Source of the DNA: Suillus spraguei
Lineage: Eukaryota; Basidiomycota; Agaricomycetes; Boletales; Suillaceae
Direction: 5' to 3'
Length of the DNA stretch: 64,000 nt
NCBI GenBank assembly: GCA_016800925.1
Contig: JABCPU010000159.1
Coordinates: 1 to 64,000, forward strand
In this document: positions 34,736 to 46,628 of the stretch, piece by piece
Layout of the letters: every line of letters begins with the position of its first letter
How positions within the stretch are numbered: the stretch's first letter is position 1
Position numbers and translations under genes: made by a program
The notes under the pieces: model-generated
Databases searched by the model: none
What the model saw: only the letters and a program-made list of their open reading frames with translations
What the model was told of the DNA's origin: nothing

Positions 34736-34925
34736 CTCGTATACAATTGACCTAGCCCTAACCTCGTGCTCGATGTCTGGACGTGAACCGGACGTCCTGA
34801 ACGCGTTCAAGGATGTCCGGTCCAACGTTCAGCTCAGCAGCTGAACCAAACGTGCAGTCACATTCGGCGTTCGCAAAAGTTTCTCTTGAACCAGACTGAA
34901 CCGGACTTCCACATCACTAGGTTCA
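34735..34925 (-). repeat. dispersed repeat with GTCCGGTTC motifs
   Basis: In reverse complement it starts CTGGTGAACCTAGTGATGTG, matching 26561-26640, and continues with GGTTCAG, GTCCGGTTC and CGTTCAG repeats. It is likely one end of a degraded DNA transposon. No coding sense. Confidence 0.45.
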
Positions 34926-35095
34926 CCAGTAAAGTGAACTGAAGGTATGTGTGATGAAATTCTGTATCCATTGTTGACAAGTGTGACATTATAACTATAG
35001 GTGCCCATTGTGACATATAAAGGACCCAATGCCGAGCCCGATGATCCTTCACCCTGACACCCTTATCTGCTAAAATCACAGAATCGTTTCTGCAG

Positions 35096-35369
35096 CATCA
35101 GGAAATTCACACATTCCTTGACGTGCCCTTATGCGGACTTATTTACACTTAACTGCCTTGGTGAAATTGAATCTACTTGTCCAAAATTTCAATGTGAATG
35201 AATTCAGAAAAAAAAAAGTTGAGATATATTAATATACATGTTTTATTGTATTTCGCACTCAAAAAATATAAGATATGCCAGGTGAATGATGTGAGAGAGA
35301 GCAAACAAGTTTTGAGATAAGTGAGTTAAGCTGATTAAGCATGTTAAGGAATGTGTGAATTTCCTGATG
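35096..35369. mobile_element. MITE-like element with 24-bp perfect inverted ends
   Basis: 35096-35119 starts CATCAGGAAATTCACACATT; 35346-35369 is its exact reverse complement over all 24 bases. The 226-bp interior is AT-rich, with no ORF. No target-site duplication is obvious. Just downstream (35370-35560) the words GCAATAGGTAAGCT and GACTAGCAAGTCAC are each present twice. Confidence 0.65.
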
Positions 35370-35607
35370 AGCAATAGGTAAGCTCAGTAAACTAGCAAGT
35401 CACCGTATTATATACCTGCAGCAATAGGTAAGCTGCAGTAGTAGTCAGTACTAAGTAATGAATGTGTAAGTAGTGTATGCTCACTTCAGTAGACTAGCAA
35501 GTCACTGAGGTGGGTAGAGTAAAGAGCGGCTGTAAGTATGTCCATGCTTATCTAATACTATCGGTAATGTCTGAGGTCCATGTAACGTTTGACTATTCAA
35601 CAGTTTC

Positions 35608-36170
35608 TTTCTCGATGCGACTACTAAATACATCGAGGGAGCGTGGTATGCCTTCTTCCAAGGGAACGAGCCATACGACGATGTTCTGAAGGGGATTGAA
35701 TCTATCCAAGAACTTCTCGAGGAGGTCAGATATCTTGCGGATGGAGATCACTACACTATCGCAGAATCCAGATGCGTGCATCTCAAAGCGCTCAAGATCA
35801 TAACCGAAATGACATAGGTAGAGCACCTACTCATGTCCTTTACCGAGAAGTTGAATCTGATTAATTGGAAACAGGGAAGTTCCTTGTCGGAATGGGGTAC
35901 AAGTTAGGCGAGGAGTTAAAAGGACGCAAGTTTGCCAAATTCATGAAATACGCTCAGCAAGGCTAGACTGTCCGAGCTTGAAGCAAACCTATGATGAGGT
36001 ATGCATATATCTACACGAATTGCGAACGACTAATGACTTACTCTTTACTGCCTTTAGGAGTTTGGAATCACATTCTTCAAGACGAGATTCACTGAGCGCG
36101 TACAGTGAAGATATACCTGATAATAGATGGTTAACTTCGTACGAGAACAATCCACTACCACTGGCTTGAA
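35608..36170 (+). pseudogene. remnant of an unknown host gene
   Basis: An open segment at 35608-35815 encodes FLDATTKYIEGAWYAFFQGN, then VLKGIESIQELLEEVRYLAD and a C-terminal helix, with balanced, protein-like composition but no start codon. Further pieces in other frames include MGYKLGEELKGRKFAKFMKY (about 35892-35950) and LSELEANL (about 35970). Taken together they look like a helical protein broken by stops. Family not recognised. Confidence 0.35.
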
Positions 36171-36241
36171 TACAACGATGTATACAACTTTACAAAGGAT
36201 CGTTGATTGCATTTCAATGAACCCTTACGTGGTAGACTATG

Positions 36242-37113
36242 TCAAATGTTGGGAACCTCGTTTTTTAAAGAGACGCCCGCCTTGATCGCAATTTTGAGTG
36301 CGATCTCTCGTACACCTCTCACCTCCTCGACCGTTGCGCCATTGCGAACAGCACCAGGCAAGTGCCATTCAACCTGACGAGGTGTATCATTCGGGATCAG
36401 AGCGGAAATCATGGCGAATGACGTCTCCTTGGCTGAAGTCACTTCCATGAAGGCGTACACATACCCGTACCCAAGTTTTATCGTAAAGTGTTCTGTGAGC
36501 ATCCAAATTGAGGAACTGATTGGAAGAATTATGTCTATGAGGACATACCGAGATCTGGGTATGCGGATCGAAGCATGGGTTGAACTTTCGCTGCTGTATC
36601 ACCGTATGTTGAATCGAAATACGCCTGACCAGCAGCAGCAACTTCCTCTTTCGATCGAGTAGAGTCGCTACGATACAGCAAGTGAGGAAAAGGGAATCAC
36701 GATAACTTGCACACTGACCGCAGAGGCTCAGTGTCTCGCAGCTCTTCGGGGGTAGCTTCATATAGCAACACGAGAGCATTGTAAACCTAGAGATAGTGAG
36801 CAATTCGTAAGATCACCAGCGTCAACGAGGATGCCATGGCATTAACTTTGAGATAACCAGAGATCAAGCCAGACTTAAAGATCCCATCCCTTATCTTCCG
36901 CACGAGCAACCTGCGATCTTCATCTGAGGTGTCAGGGAGTTTGTCGAGATCGTCGAGAGCATAACGGAGTATAGATGGGATGCCTCCGGGACAGTTGCTC
37001 GAGCAGAACGCTATACTGGCAGCGAGGAACCAGTCACCATCAACATATTTTGCTGGCGCAGGATACAAAGACTGTAGTTCACTGAGAAACTCAGGAGTCG
37101 CGATATCAGCCAT
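36242..37113 (-). CDS. carboxymuconolactone decarboxylase / AhpD-like protein
   Basis: Alpha-helical protein of the CMD/AhpD fold, a family with decarboxylase or peroxidase-reductase members; the substrate here is unknown. Four exons keep frame: 37113-36847, 36786-36719, 36667-36549, 36492-36242, giving 234 residues and TGA. Introns are 60, 51 and 56 bp, all GT-AG. N-terminal FLSELQSLYPAPAKY and CSSNCPGGIPSILRYAL precede KIRDGIFKSGLISGYLK. The second half has EATPEELRDTEPLR, a DTPRQVEWHLPGAVRNGAT segment typical of the domain, and NEVPNI at the end. The redox CxxC of AhpD is not seen. No signal peptide. It reads as intact; a degraded copy of its last exon lies at 25846-26010. Confidence 0.8.
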
Positions 37114-37285
37114 ATTGCAGTGATACCGAAAAATGGGCCCGAAGGCTATGATTTGTTTACGCTCTAATTATAGAATTTTGAAGCAATTCGTGTCAACCCC
37201 CATGTTATACATGCTCAGTTGCGCTCCTGCCCACATGTGATCGTTCCTTTTTCTCCTAATTTGATACTCCTGTTCTTGAACAACC

Positions 37286-37800
37286 ATGGCTTCTGCCCGT
37301 TCTTTTCACGGCATTGTCGGTATCCAGAATGCCACTCCTTAGCACGCGTTGGTCCCGAAAAAGAGGTTTTGGAAGATGGATGTGTTTATGCCGATCTCCG
37401 TTGATCCAGAAGACAGCATTAGAGATTCCTGTCTCCGTCTTCACCTTTACCGGCCGGAACACCCCCCTCCAGGTTATGTATTTGATGCTATCTGCGATGG
37501 CATTCAGTCTCGGCGAAACTGCATGTTCCTCGTTGAGGGTCGACCAGGAGGAGAGAAGAATTTTATGGTGAACGCGCCATCGTCGGCACCGTGCGCATCA
37601 GGGCACATTATTCTCATCGTGGGAAGCAGTGCGCCGTGTTGCAACAGCCTATAAACGCGGTCGGACATTATATGCTGGCATTATCAAGAGTACGCGGTCG
37701 TAAAGACATTCGAATGCTATTTTCAAGAGAACAAGCGGAAAAGACGACAGTGAATGTGGTATTGTGGTATACAAACATCTCTTATTGTAATTCAGGCTAG
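37286..37800 (+). pseudogene. hypothetical protein, broken reading frame
   Basis: ATG 37286 opens MASARSFHGIVGIQNATP, then TAG at 37340-37342, after which the same frame continues HALVPKKRFWKMDVFMPI and LRLHLYRPEHPPPG. FDAICDGIQSRRNCMFLVEG and GGEKNFMV follow. A later frame gives RAIVGTVRIRAHYSHRGKQC (about 37572-37635). The pieces look like a single small protein of unknown function with a nonsense codon and one frame change. A TAG in place of CAG is the simplest explanation for the first break. Positions 37801-38363 show no gene. Confidence 0.4.
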
Positions 37801-38363
37801 AAAATGTCCAAAGGTGCACCTGTATAAGGTAGGTTTAGACTTCCTGACAAACCTTCATCACTTGGTTTAGGCCTACTCGCAGATCTGAACTTGCCTATCT
37901 TTAGCATTTCGTGTCAAGAAAGGAACACTTATACTCACAGTGCACTTGGAAGTTGAAAGCTTTGTCTAGGATATTAATTGCCACACTGGTGATGGATGCC
38001 GTGGGCCTGACTCGGGTATACTGCGAACTTTTCATTGCAGAGACATCTCCGCTCGGCTTCAGTTCCAGGGAGCACTGCGGTTTCGTCACTTGCTGACATG
38101 ATCAGATAGTGCACAAATACTGCGCGATGACGGTCCGTAGTGACAAGATCAAATTCGGATTTTAATCAGATCTACAATGCCGGGGCAATTTGGAAATTGG
38201 CCACCGTATGTATTGAAAAGACCCCGGTGTCTAGTACAGGATACATGTAGCGTTGGTAGGCGCAATCTCACAAGTGAGCGCCGTGTAACGATGTGATAAG
38301 CATATTCGCGAGGATGCATCCACTAAAACCCCCCTTTCTACATTCTGGTAGCACCACTCAAAG

Positions 38364-39997
38364 ATGGCTGCAGTTCAACAGACTTATCCTGGAAGCGAAC
38401 TCGATGCCCTATTTCCCTCCCCATCTTCCCCACCGAACGTACTTTCCCCTCCGCAGTATCCTGGTGCTTCCCCGGAAGCAGTTGCAGCATTGACGTATGT
38501 CTTGAAGGAGAATTATACAAAGTACCACATTTACTTCAACTACCAGCGGTTCCACAAGTGTGTATGCATCTTAACTAATTCGTACCTCATGATACTGACT
38601 CGAGCATCCATGAAGCCATCTTACTCATCGCGCGCTGGAAATTTACGCCATGGGCGCGAGTGGATCTCTGATCGAACAATTCTACGAGCAACCAACGCCC
38701 AGCCATCGAGCCTCCCGAGGCTGTCACGGAAGAGAACTTCATCGAACATCTAGTGGACGACAAGTGAGTTTAAAATACATGCTTAAAAAGCCCCGCTCAA
38801 TCAATTATTCGTCAGTTTTCACGCCGCGTACAAAACTTTCTTTGGCAAGGTTTTCAAGGAAAGGGGCCTGAGCGCCACGCTAGAGGAGTATATCTTCTCT
38901 AAGAAGTACAACTTCATAGATGGACGAGACGCATCCGCCCAGCCAATGAAGTTGGCGCGCTTCCTTGGAGGTTTGTTCCACGCCTTCATCCATTTATCCA
39001 CGTAGGGTACGGCGCGGAAATCGGCATCCCCGGCATGGTTGTCGAAGGTGAGCGACGCAGTGACACGTCATCGCAGACAGGTCCTGACAGACATCTTAAG
39101 GTTTTGCAATGGCCAGCGTACATGAGCACGAATACTTGCCGATGTATATTTTCGAGCCGAGCGACGCGACTGCGATAGAGGCGGCAACAACTCGCCTTGC
39201 CTCGCTTTCCCTCAATACAAAGACATCTACTGCGCACTCTCAGCTCGAACAACTGTCAAGAACTCATGCATTCTCCATTCTTGCCAAGATCAAGCAAGAT
39301 TCGAAATTCGTTTCGAAGGAAATAAAGAAGCACTTTAAAGATTTTGACGGCCTGATATCTGGGTACGGTGATACTATATGGCGCTCCGCTCAACAATGGA
39401 CGATCGACCCGTCACAACAAGGGGAGATTGAACGTAAGATGGAAGAATATATTTGGACGAGTACTATCATCTACAGCACTGATGGATGGAACAAAGACAA
39501 AAGTTTCACATCAGACTTCTTGTAAGTGGCGTCAATCTGCGTCTATTTTTTGGGCGCTTCAGCATGCATCAAATCTCTTCCCTCCTTCCCTGTTGTCTTA
39601 CCTGCCGCAAAATTTGCAAGTTCTTTTGCTCCGCGAATACTTTGCATTGACTCTTGGGTGGTGGATCACACGCGGCTTCCCTGAACTGGACATTCAAGGC
39701 TTCCTTAGCGCCACTTCACATATTTCGTCAGAGGCCAAGGTCGCTAACCCATTCTTCGACATTGTTCAGTCAGCGATGATCCACCCAAACAATCACATGT
39801 TGAAGATTCAGCGAGCCTTTGCGCATTTCTCTTCAATTTATGGCGCACGGCCCAAGGGTTACTTCAAGGATACGGAACTGGAAGGCGCAGAAGCACTGGA
39901 TAGATCGCTCTTCCTTTTGGCCGCGGGATTGACTGATGAGTATATGAGCGAGGGCACGAGACCCTTCAGCCAAGAAGGGTTTCTTGTGAAGGATTAG
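38364..39997 (+). pseudogene. questin oxidase-like (DUF4243) protein, damaged
   Basis: Member of the questin-oxidase-like family, whose characterised member opens an anthraquinone ring. Exon 1, 38364-38557, ends in YHIYFNYQRFHN. An intron (38558-38615) leads to HLTHRALEIYAMGASGSLIE, the conserved ALGA-type segment. Exon 3 starts at 38816 (HAAYKTFFGKVFKERG, then EEYIFSKKYNF) and has FHAFIH and GYGAEIGIPGMVVEG. The exon at about 39104-39522 has FAMASVHEHEY. The last exon includes LREYFALTLGWWITRGFPEL and NPFFDIVQSAMIHPNNHMLK. TAG at 39995-39997. One base is out of frame near 38686, and an 8-bp tandem duplication (ATCCATTT/ATCCACGT, about 38988-39003) disrupts the IH-GYG junction, so this copy seems inactive. 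A redox enzyme close to the CMD-like gene could hint at secondary metabolism, but two genes are not a cluster. Confidence 0.7.
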
Positions 39998-40248
39998 GAA
40001 CGTGCGAAGGATCCGAGACGTATGTATTACAAGCACCGCGCTTTTCAAATCTATCAGATGTGTTGATTGTCTGACATCGAGACACACCGATGTCCATTCG
40101 TATGTCATACGGGTCGTGGGCTATCATCTGAATCATTGTTGCAATGAGGAGACGTGCTTGGTTAGTCACGGTTACCCCATATGTTAGGGCCGCCCGGCCC
40201 GAACACCCTGACCAGGATCTAGGGACTTAGCTCACACCAAGGAGCACG

Positions 40249-40789
40249 ATGGAATTTACACCATGTCGCCCTCAACCATTCACATTCCAGCAAGCTATCT
40301 CCTTTGGCCCTGAAGTTTCTGCTGATGGTATGTAGTCACAATCTCAAAAACGCATATCTAAGCTCATGCAACATTAAACATCAGAAATGAGTCGTCTTCA
40401 AAACTCCATCTCTCGTATAAAACGCACGCAAGAAGAACTTCAGGAATATGCAGAAGACACAGACATCGCACAAGCAACAAAAGAAAACAACCAGACGTTG
40501 TCAGTACAAGGCAGTCCATGGACTTTGCTACACTCATTCTACACTCATTAAGATCGGGGCACGTACACGCACAGAGCATCGCAAGATGATCATGCTCAAG
40601 TTGGCGCTTACTCAGCACGGAGCGTCCAATGCAACTAGCGCTCACTATGACCTTCCTTCTGAACCGAAACCTGAAAGCAGAAATGGTAGGCATGCTGGAT
40701 TTACTGGTGATAATGGCCTCGAGCCGTTGGACGCGCCTCTTCCGGGAGACAACTCGGGTCTTGGGCATCGGATTCGACTGGGAGGATAA
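40249..40789 (+). CDS. small coiled-coil hypothetical protein
   Basis: Exon 1 40249-40327 (MEFTPCRPQPFTFQQAISFG) joins across an intron 40328-40384 to EMSRLQNSISRIKRTQEELQ and EYAEDTDIAQATKENNQT, a clear coiled coil. A third exon from about 40550 reads EHRKMIMLKLALTQHGASN and HYDLPSEP and ends at TAA 40787-40789. The second junction could not be placed without a frame problem. About 130 residues; function unknown. It follows the questin-oxidase-like gene by 250 bp on the same strand. From 40790 to 41988 I see no supportable gene; 41699-41830 is open and basic (LVKRLRALKGIQGGRKRIKY) but isolated. Confidence 0.45.
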
Positions 40790-41988
40790 AGAAAAAAGTG
40801 GTGTGTATCTGTAGTCCTACATTCTTGCTTATAATCGCCACATTACACACCATCCAATCGATTTATGTGTGGATCAAACAGGATGTTGTAAAAAATTATA
40901 TTGAAATCAATACATCAAGTGCTAGTCTTGAGCCCTGGTCAAGACTCAATGTGTATATGCAATAGCTCGTGTTCCTCGCTGCGGGGGCTCTCACTTCTAG
41001 TATGACTTTCTCCTCGTGCTAATCCTGGTCCTAGTTCTGATATACACGTTGCTCTGATGTCATGCTCAGCTCGTATTGACCCTTGTGCCTCGGATCAGAA
41101 TAAGAACATGTGAGTATCGCATCACTTTTCTAGTATCACTCGTAGCCCTAGATCACAGTGAAGTCAATGTCACAAAGTAACAATCAACTCACCTCCAGGC
41201 TGTAAATGCACACCCCTCAACATTTACTGTTTAATTTCATGCGCTGCCTTCCTCATTTCGCCCAAGCCTCACTCCAGAGATTGGTCGCCTCGTGCGTAGT
41301 TGTGCACCACACTTGGGAGTCCCATCCTTGAATAGCATCCAAGTAAGATCCATCGATTGCACGATGGATTTAGTGTAGCACGTGTTTTCTGCCACCACAC
41401 ACCGCTTCTTGCGCCTCAGCAATCCAACTGTCGCAACCACGCCTCGTCAGTGGCAATCATACCCACCACATGCCGCGTCAAACCCCACCAGGCAACCAGC
41501 AGTCGGGTCTGGATGCTGATCAACATCACAGTGGGGGAATGTATATCTCAGCATTCCAAATGAATCAGGTCTGGGATGAGATTACAGCGAGAGTAAACTT
41601 GAAGTGAGGAAAATATTGCCTGCTCTATTCAACAGGTCTCCGACTTGTGATCGGCAGCGTGACTCTGGCGATAACACTGATGCCGTGATGCCACGATGCC
41701 AGTGTCTTCAGATGAGTTATCTGAAATTGTGACTCCTTCGCTGCAGACAAAAGAAGAAATTGCGCTTGTGAAACGTCTACGTGCTTTGAAGGGGATCCAG
41801 GGAGGCAGGAAAAGAATAAAATATAAAAAGCATTCTGCTGCATCATGCGACAAACTTGGAAGTCTATTTATCAGTCAAAGATCTATGCATTATTATTTAC
41901 GGCAACTGCCATGAATGATTCAAATTCGGGTCGGGAAACCTTGCATGTAGTAACACTGTTGTTGTTTCAAACGCATTGCAGTGACTCG

Positions 41989-43298
41989 ATGCCAGGTGCT
42001 GTGAGCCCCGTATTGATATTTTTACAAGGCCTGCTTACGCTGGCAACAGTAGACCTTAACCCCACGACTGACTTCATAGCAGGCACAACAGCAGGTAGAA
42101 AATTTGCCGTCGTCAACTTGAACGGTCATCGGTTTAATGACTTGAGCTTTCCAGGCATTGTCGGCCTTCTCATCGCCCATCCGTTTGATACAGGTATGTT
42201 CGATCGTGGGTTCCGTAGTGCCATGACATTACCTAACTATAGAGCAGTCAAAGTCCGCCTACAAAACCCCGATCTATCCTCAAGATACCATTCAGTATCT
42301 CATGCATTCGCGACAATCATCAAGGAGGAGCGTTTCAGTGGTTTGTACAAAGGAATTGCTTCGCCTCTGGTTTTGTTTCCGCACAAATGCTGTGATGCTA
42401 GCTTACCCGATGAATAAAGGCAACATGCGCGTTTATGAACGGTCTCGTATTCGCGTCCTACAAGTTTTTCCTTAAGGTGCAAATGGTGGACGGTTCTATT
42501 CCTTCGCTCACCGAAGTTGCAATTGCTGGCAGCTGCTGTGGTTTTTCCATGTCGTAAGCGTTCTACAGGCGTAATTGATAGGCAACTAACCAAACGGACG
42601 CATCAGTTTTTTTTCTGCACCTATTGAGCTTATTAAAATCAGGCAGCAAAACATGTTAGAGAGCGGACTTGGAAGCGTCTCAGCTAGCAAACTTATATAC
42701 ACTATTCATCGGGAACACGGTCTCAAGGGATTATTCCGTGGTCTCAGCGCTACAGCCCTTCGCGATCTCGGATATGGTGCATACTTCTTAGGGGTAAGTG
42801 CCCTCACAACCTATTTATCACGGTTTGACGTCCACCGGGAAGTATGAGGCTACAAGTCGATACCTTACTGCTCCTTCTCCTGGACTTAGTGGTCCCACCT
42901 CACTGTCAGACTCAAACCAAGGATCTATACCCTTTGGGTGCTGTTTGTCGGTGGAGGAGTGGCAGGTGTCATTGGTTGGCTCTCGACATTTCCGATGGAC
43001 GTTGTGAAGACGCGCATGCAGAGTACCGAGCCTACAGAAACTCGAATGATTACGCAGTCGGGAGTGACTACAGGCGATAACCCATATCGTACAATCATAT
43101 CAACGATCCGGCATACATATCGTATAGATGGGATTGGAGGCTTCTCTCGTGGGTTGAGCCCGACTCTGCTACGGTAGGTTGGTCTGAGTGTGCTGCGTAT
43201 AAATTCTTATTTGTGATGGTTCTCATCTCAGGGCGATTCCAGTCAACATGGCTACATTTGCAGTATACGAAACTGTTGCAGGCATGCTCTCATCATGA
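41989..43298 (+). CDS. mitochondrial carrier (SLC25) protein, one frameshift
   Basis: Inner-membrane solute carrier with the three-fold repeat. The carrier signatures are PFDTVKVRL, PIELIKIRQQ and PMDVVKTRM, each ending a first repeat helix, with the GLYKGI, GLFRGLSA and GFSRGLSP partners. ATG 41989 plus two codons are spliced at 41996-42049; further introns are 42095-42154, 42194-42247, 42370-42419, 42554-42606, 42794-42842 and 43174-43232. All are GT-AG and keep frame. In exon 7 the frame changes by one at a GGG run near 42933, between SIPFG and LFVGGGVAG, with no intron possible. TGA at 43296-43298. Substrate cannot be told by eye; basic amino acid or carnitine carriers are the nearest in feel. 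Deleterious mutation or sequence error is undecided. Confidence 0.85.
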
Positions 43299-45268
43299 CG
43301 GTGCTACTATGAACCGCAAACTGCACAGTCAATACCGTGGCAATGATACCGTATGTATGTGTTAATAATGTACATTTGAGAGATTTCCGATCGATATTTG
43401 AAATATGAATGGAGTTGTGGATTGTGACATGGCTGTACTGTTGACTGCATAGTTTCGTCCTCGATTATAGCGCTCGAAGTATCCTGAGCACCCAGCAGTG
43501 TGTCGATAAGTAGGTGCGTACATGGTGGTAGCGAATTCTCACCTCGCATCTCAGTCCATATTTTTGTACCAAAGTTCCGACTGCCGCCTTTATCGCTTTG
43601 TCGGAAGCTTATGCTAGACAACGGCAAGAGTAGTCAATCCAGCAAGTCTCTACATAAGGACAACCCATGCCCATGGAGGTGTTCTAGACACGCGATCCGT
43701 TCCTGGCCGAGTAACGATCCTCCCACCACCAAGTACGGGTACGTCCTCCGTACTAGCTACAGGGACATGCTATAATGAGAAATTGACGGAATAGTGGTTA
43801 GATTAGCTCCCGCGGACACAAAAGACTGTGTGATGAACTTAGGAGCAAGGTTTGAACTGAATCTACTTGTTTTTTTATATGAAATGTACCCCACGATGTC
43901 GTACAAGACAAGGGGTATAGAATGGATGACAGATATATTCCTGAACTCTAACTTACACGCAAATGTTGCCGGTCGACATGCTTCTCAGGAAGGAGGTACG
44001 TAGGTCAAGGGTTTTTGTTTAACCCGTGCTTCCCGGAAGACAGCATTACCGGTATTCTGTCAAAAGGCGTCAGTTTCAGCGAGCAGTGCTCGTTAACATA
44101 CTATTTTCGAAAGGCGCTCCGTCGATTATGGCACAAAGAACCCATTATAAGTGCGCCAATCGGCTATTAATCCTTATAAAATGCTGAACTAGAAGATAGC
44201 GCCACATATCATTTTAAAACCAAAACGAAGAATCTTCCATGTCGGACAGCACATTGAAATAGGATGCAAAACCTCCGTAAAATGCGGAAAGGTCGTCTCA
44301 ATCAGAGTCCAACACGACTCTCTGATGGAACATTTCATTCGAAAGAATGCAAATATGATCTTCGGAAATGGTTTCGGTGAAAGGGGAGATAGTGGGGGGG
44401 ACAAACCAAGGCAAGCATTGTTGGGATATCCCCACGAAAAAATGACAGCATGTCGAACACTAGGACCTATTATCCAACCGGATTTCCAAGGATCAGAAGG
44501 GTTATTGGTCAATATCACTCCACAACTTTTGGTAAACACCACGGCGCACTCACATTCAGCGTTGTCTACTAGTCCGATCACACCATCAAAGATAAGGAAG
44601 ATGGATCAGATCCAGGTATAACATGTCAGTTTGAATTCATGTGGCACGATACACGATTAAAAAACCGCTACTTGAAACATGAGATAATGAGATTAAGGCT
44701 TCTGTTTCCAGAAACCAGACACATGAAAATACGAACACACGCATGGATCAGACAGCACAGTGAATGCTGGTATTAACTTCCTGGACGATGTACAATGCGC
44801 ACCACGGGCTATTATGGGGGTCGCAGAGTTAAGTAGATAAGTACCACTTGATCATCAAATCGGAGGAGATACAATCCAACCTTATAGCTGCGTTATATAC
44901 GGACGCATCATTAACCCCACCGATATCCTCTTCTAGCCCGTCTAGCAGTATTACGCTGCAGTACTTGAGATGATTGACCATCCCCTCGATCGCCCCGCTC
45001 GTGCTGTGGTCCACCCAAACAGTTGATATCCGATAGTCTTCACTGTGCACTGATGAACAGTAACAAAATAAGCCCGTTGCATTACTTACGTGCAAGAACA
45101 ATTTGCTACATGACCTTGCAGCCTGCCATCTAGACGGCTACTGGTAACTGAAAGAAAGTGCGGCCTCAGCCTGTATCGTGTCAAGTCGGAATATTTTATT
45201 TCCCACGGTCTCCCATTCTCTTCACTCAGACTTTGGAACCCGACTCTGTAGTTCAATCTGTACCACAA
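43299..45268. other. intergenic, no gene supported
   Basis: About 2 kb between the carrier and ATP4. Short ORFs on both strands lack motifs and splice-supported continuation. No repeats or tRNA-like structure were noticed. Confidence 0.4.
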
Positions 45269-46268
45269 ATGGCGTCCAGGATCGCGGTCAATGCGCTCAA
45301 GGCTTCTGGTCAGTGTTTAGGAATGTCTACCATGCTACGTCAAGCTGAGGTCCTGGTCGATTTCTACAGCTCGGCCACGCGCCCTCCCTAGCTTTGCCCG
45401 GGTTGTCAACGCGTACGTTCGACGTCGGTCTTCAAAGAGATATTTACTTAATGATACCTATGCAGGCGCGCAATGAGCTCGAACCCTCCACCTGAGCAGC
45501 GCGCAGCAGAAATTCTAAATACCCTTCCTTCATCGCCAAGTCTAATTACCAAGACTGGTTCTGCAATCCTTGGCACTGGTCTTGTTGCAACTGCCATCTC
45601 CCAGGAGCTCTATGTTGTGAACGAGGAGACCGTTGTTGCTGCCGGCACTTTCATTCTTCTTGCCTATATCGCCAAGGTACGTTCGTTGTAATTGCGCTTT
45701 CAACAATTATTATATACATGTTTTCGTGTAGCTTGTTCGGGAACCATACCGTGACTGGGCAAATGGTCACATTGAACGCATTAAAAACGTTTTGGAAAGC
45801 TCACGAGCGGAACACACTCAAGCAGTGAAGGACCGCATCAACTCTGTCGAGCAAATGAAGGATGTCGTTTCATTGACCCAGGGCCTCTTTGCTCTCTCGA
45901 AGGTAAGTGACAGTTACTTATTCAATCGATGACCACTTAGTAATTCTGTTCGTGAGTAGGAGACCGCTCAGCTGGAGGCAGATGCATTCGTCCAGAAACA
46001 GAAGGTCGCTCTTGCTTCTGAGGTGAAAGCTGTTCTCGACAGTTGGGTTCGTTATGAGCAGCAACAGAAAGAGAGTGAACAGCTTGAGCTCGCCAAGAGC
46101 GTGATTGCCAAGGTTATGGCTGACCTCCAGGACGAGAAGGTGCAAAAAGACATCTTGGTTAGTGCAGTCGCAGAGGTTGAGCGTGAGTATCGAACTATTT
46201 TTGTCAATTCATCCCTGAGTTCTGAGATTTTTCTCTATGCAGAGCTCGTGAAAAGTAAAGCAATCTAG
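45269..46268 (+). CDS. ATP4: ATP synthase F0 subunit b (mitochondrial)
   Basis: Peripheral-stalk subunit b of mitochondrial F1F0-ATP synthase. Six exons join in frame: 45269-45308, 45370-45412, 45466-45676, 45732-45902, 45960-46182, 46243-46268, giving about 237 residues. The first exons encode a basic, Ser/Ala/Arg presequence (MASRIAVNALKASARPRALP). Then come the two hydrophobic segments (ITKTGSAILGTGLVATAISQ; TVVAAGTFILLAYIAK) typical of the family. A long charged helix follows (REPYRDWANGHIERIKNVLE; QMKDVVSLTQGLFALSKETA; VLDSWVRYEQQQKESEQLEL). It ends LVKSKAI. All introns are 49-61 bp GT-AG. Length and order match fungal Atp4; it reads as intact. The dynamin gene starts 360 bp downstream on the same strand. 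Confidence 0.9.
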
Positions 46269-46628
46269 ATGCATACCGGGTGATCAACAGTTGATTGTGG
46301 CTAGGTAATTCATGATAGAGTAGCGTAGTTTTTTATACAACTAACTTCTGTCATCCTACGAGTACAATTTCATTTGTGCGGCCATTTCACAAACTGGAAC
46401 TTTGAAAACGTTCAGCTCGAGATTCAATGGATGCTACGTTTATATAATTTGTGTTCAATATTTCCAATAAGTACCTCAGAGGCCAAACGTAGCCAAATAG
46501 GGAACGGCCGTGACGACGCGCCTCAAGGCCTCACGCGTTTCGGCACGTACACTTATAATTCTTTGTGCCAGTACCCGCCAGCTTTTCCTTTCATTCACGA
46601 CCTTGAACGCAGGGAGGAAACAGCCGAC

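Noticed and set aside
36242..39997. Secondary-metabolite cluster (CMD-like plus questin-oxidase-like)
   Set aside because: No polyketide synthase, transporter or regulator in the window, and the oxidase copy is damaged.
44189..45101. Genes suggested by ORFs of 90-130 codons
   Set aside because: No motifs, no splice-consistent neighbours, composition like random sequence.
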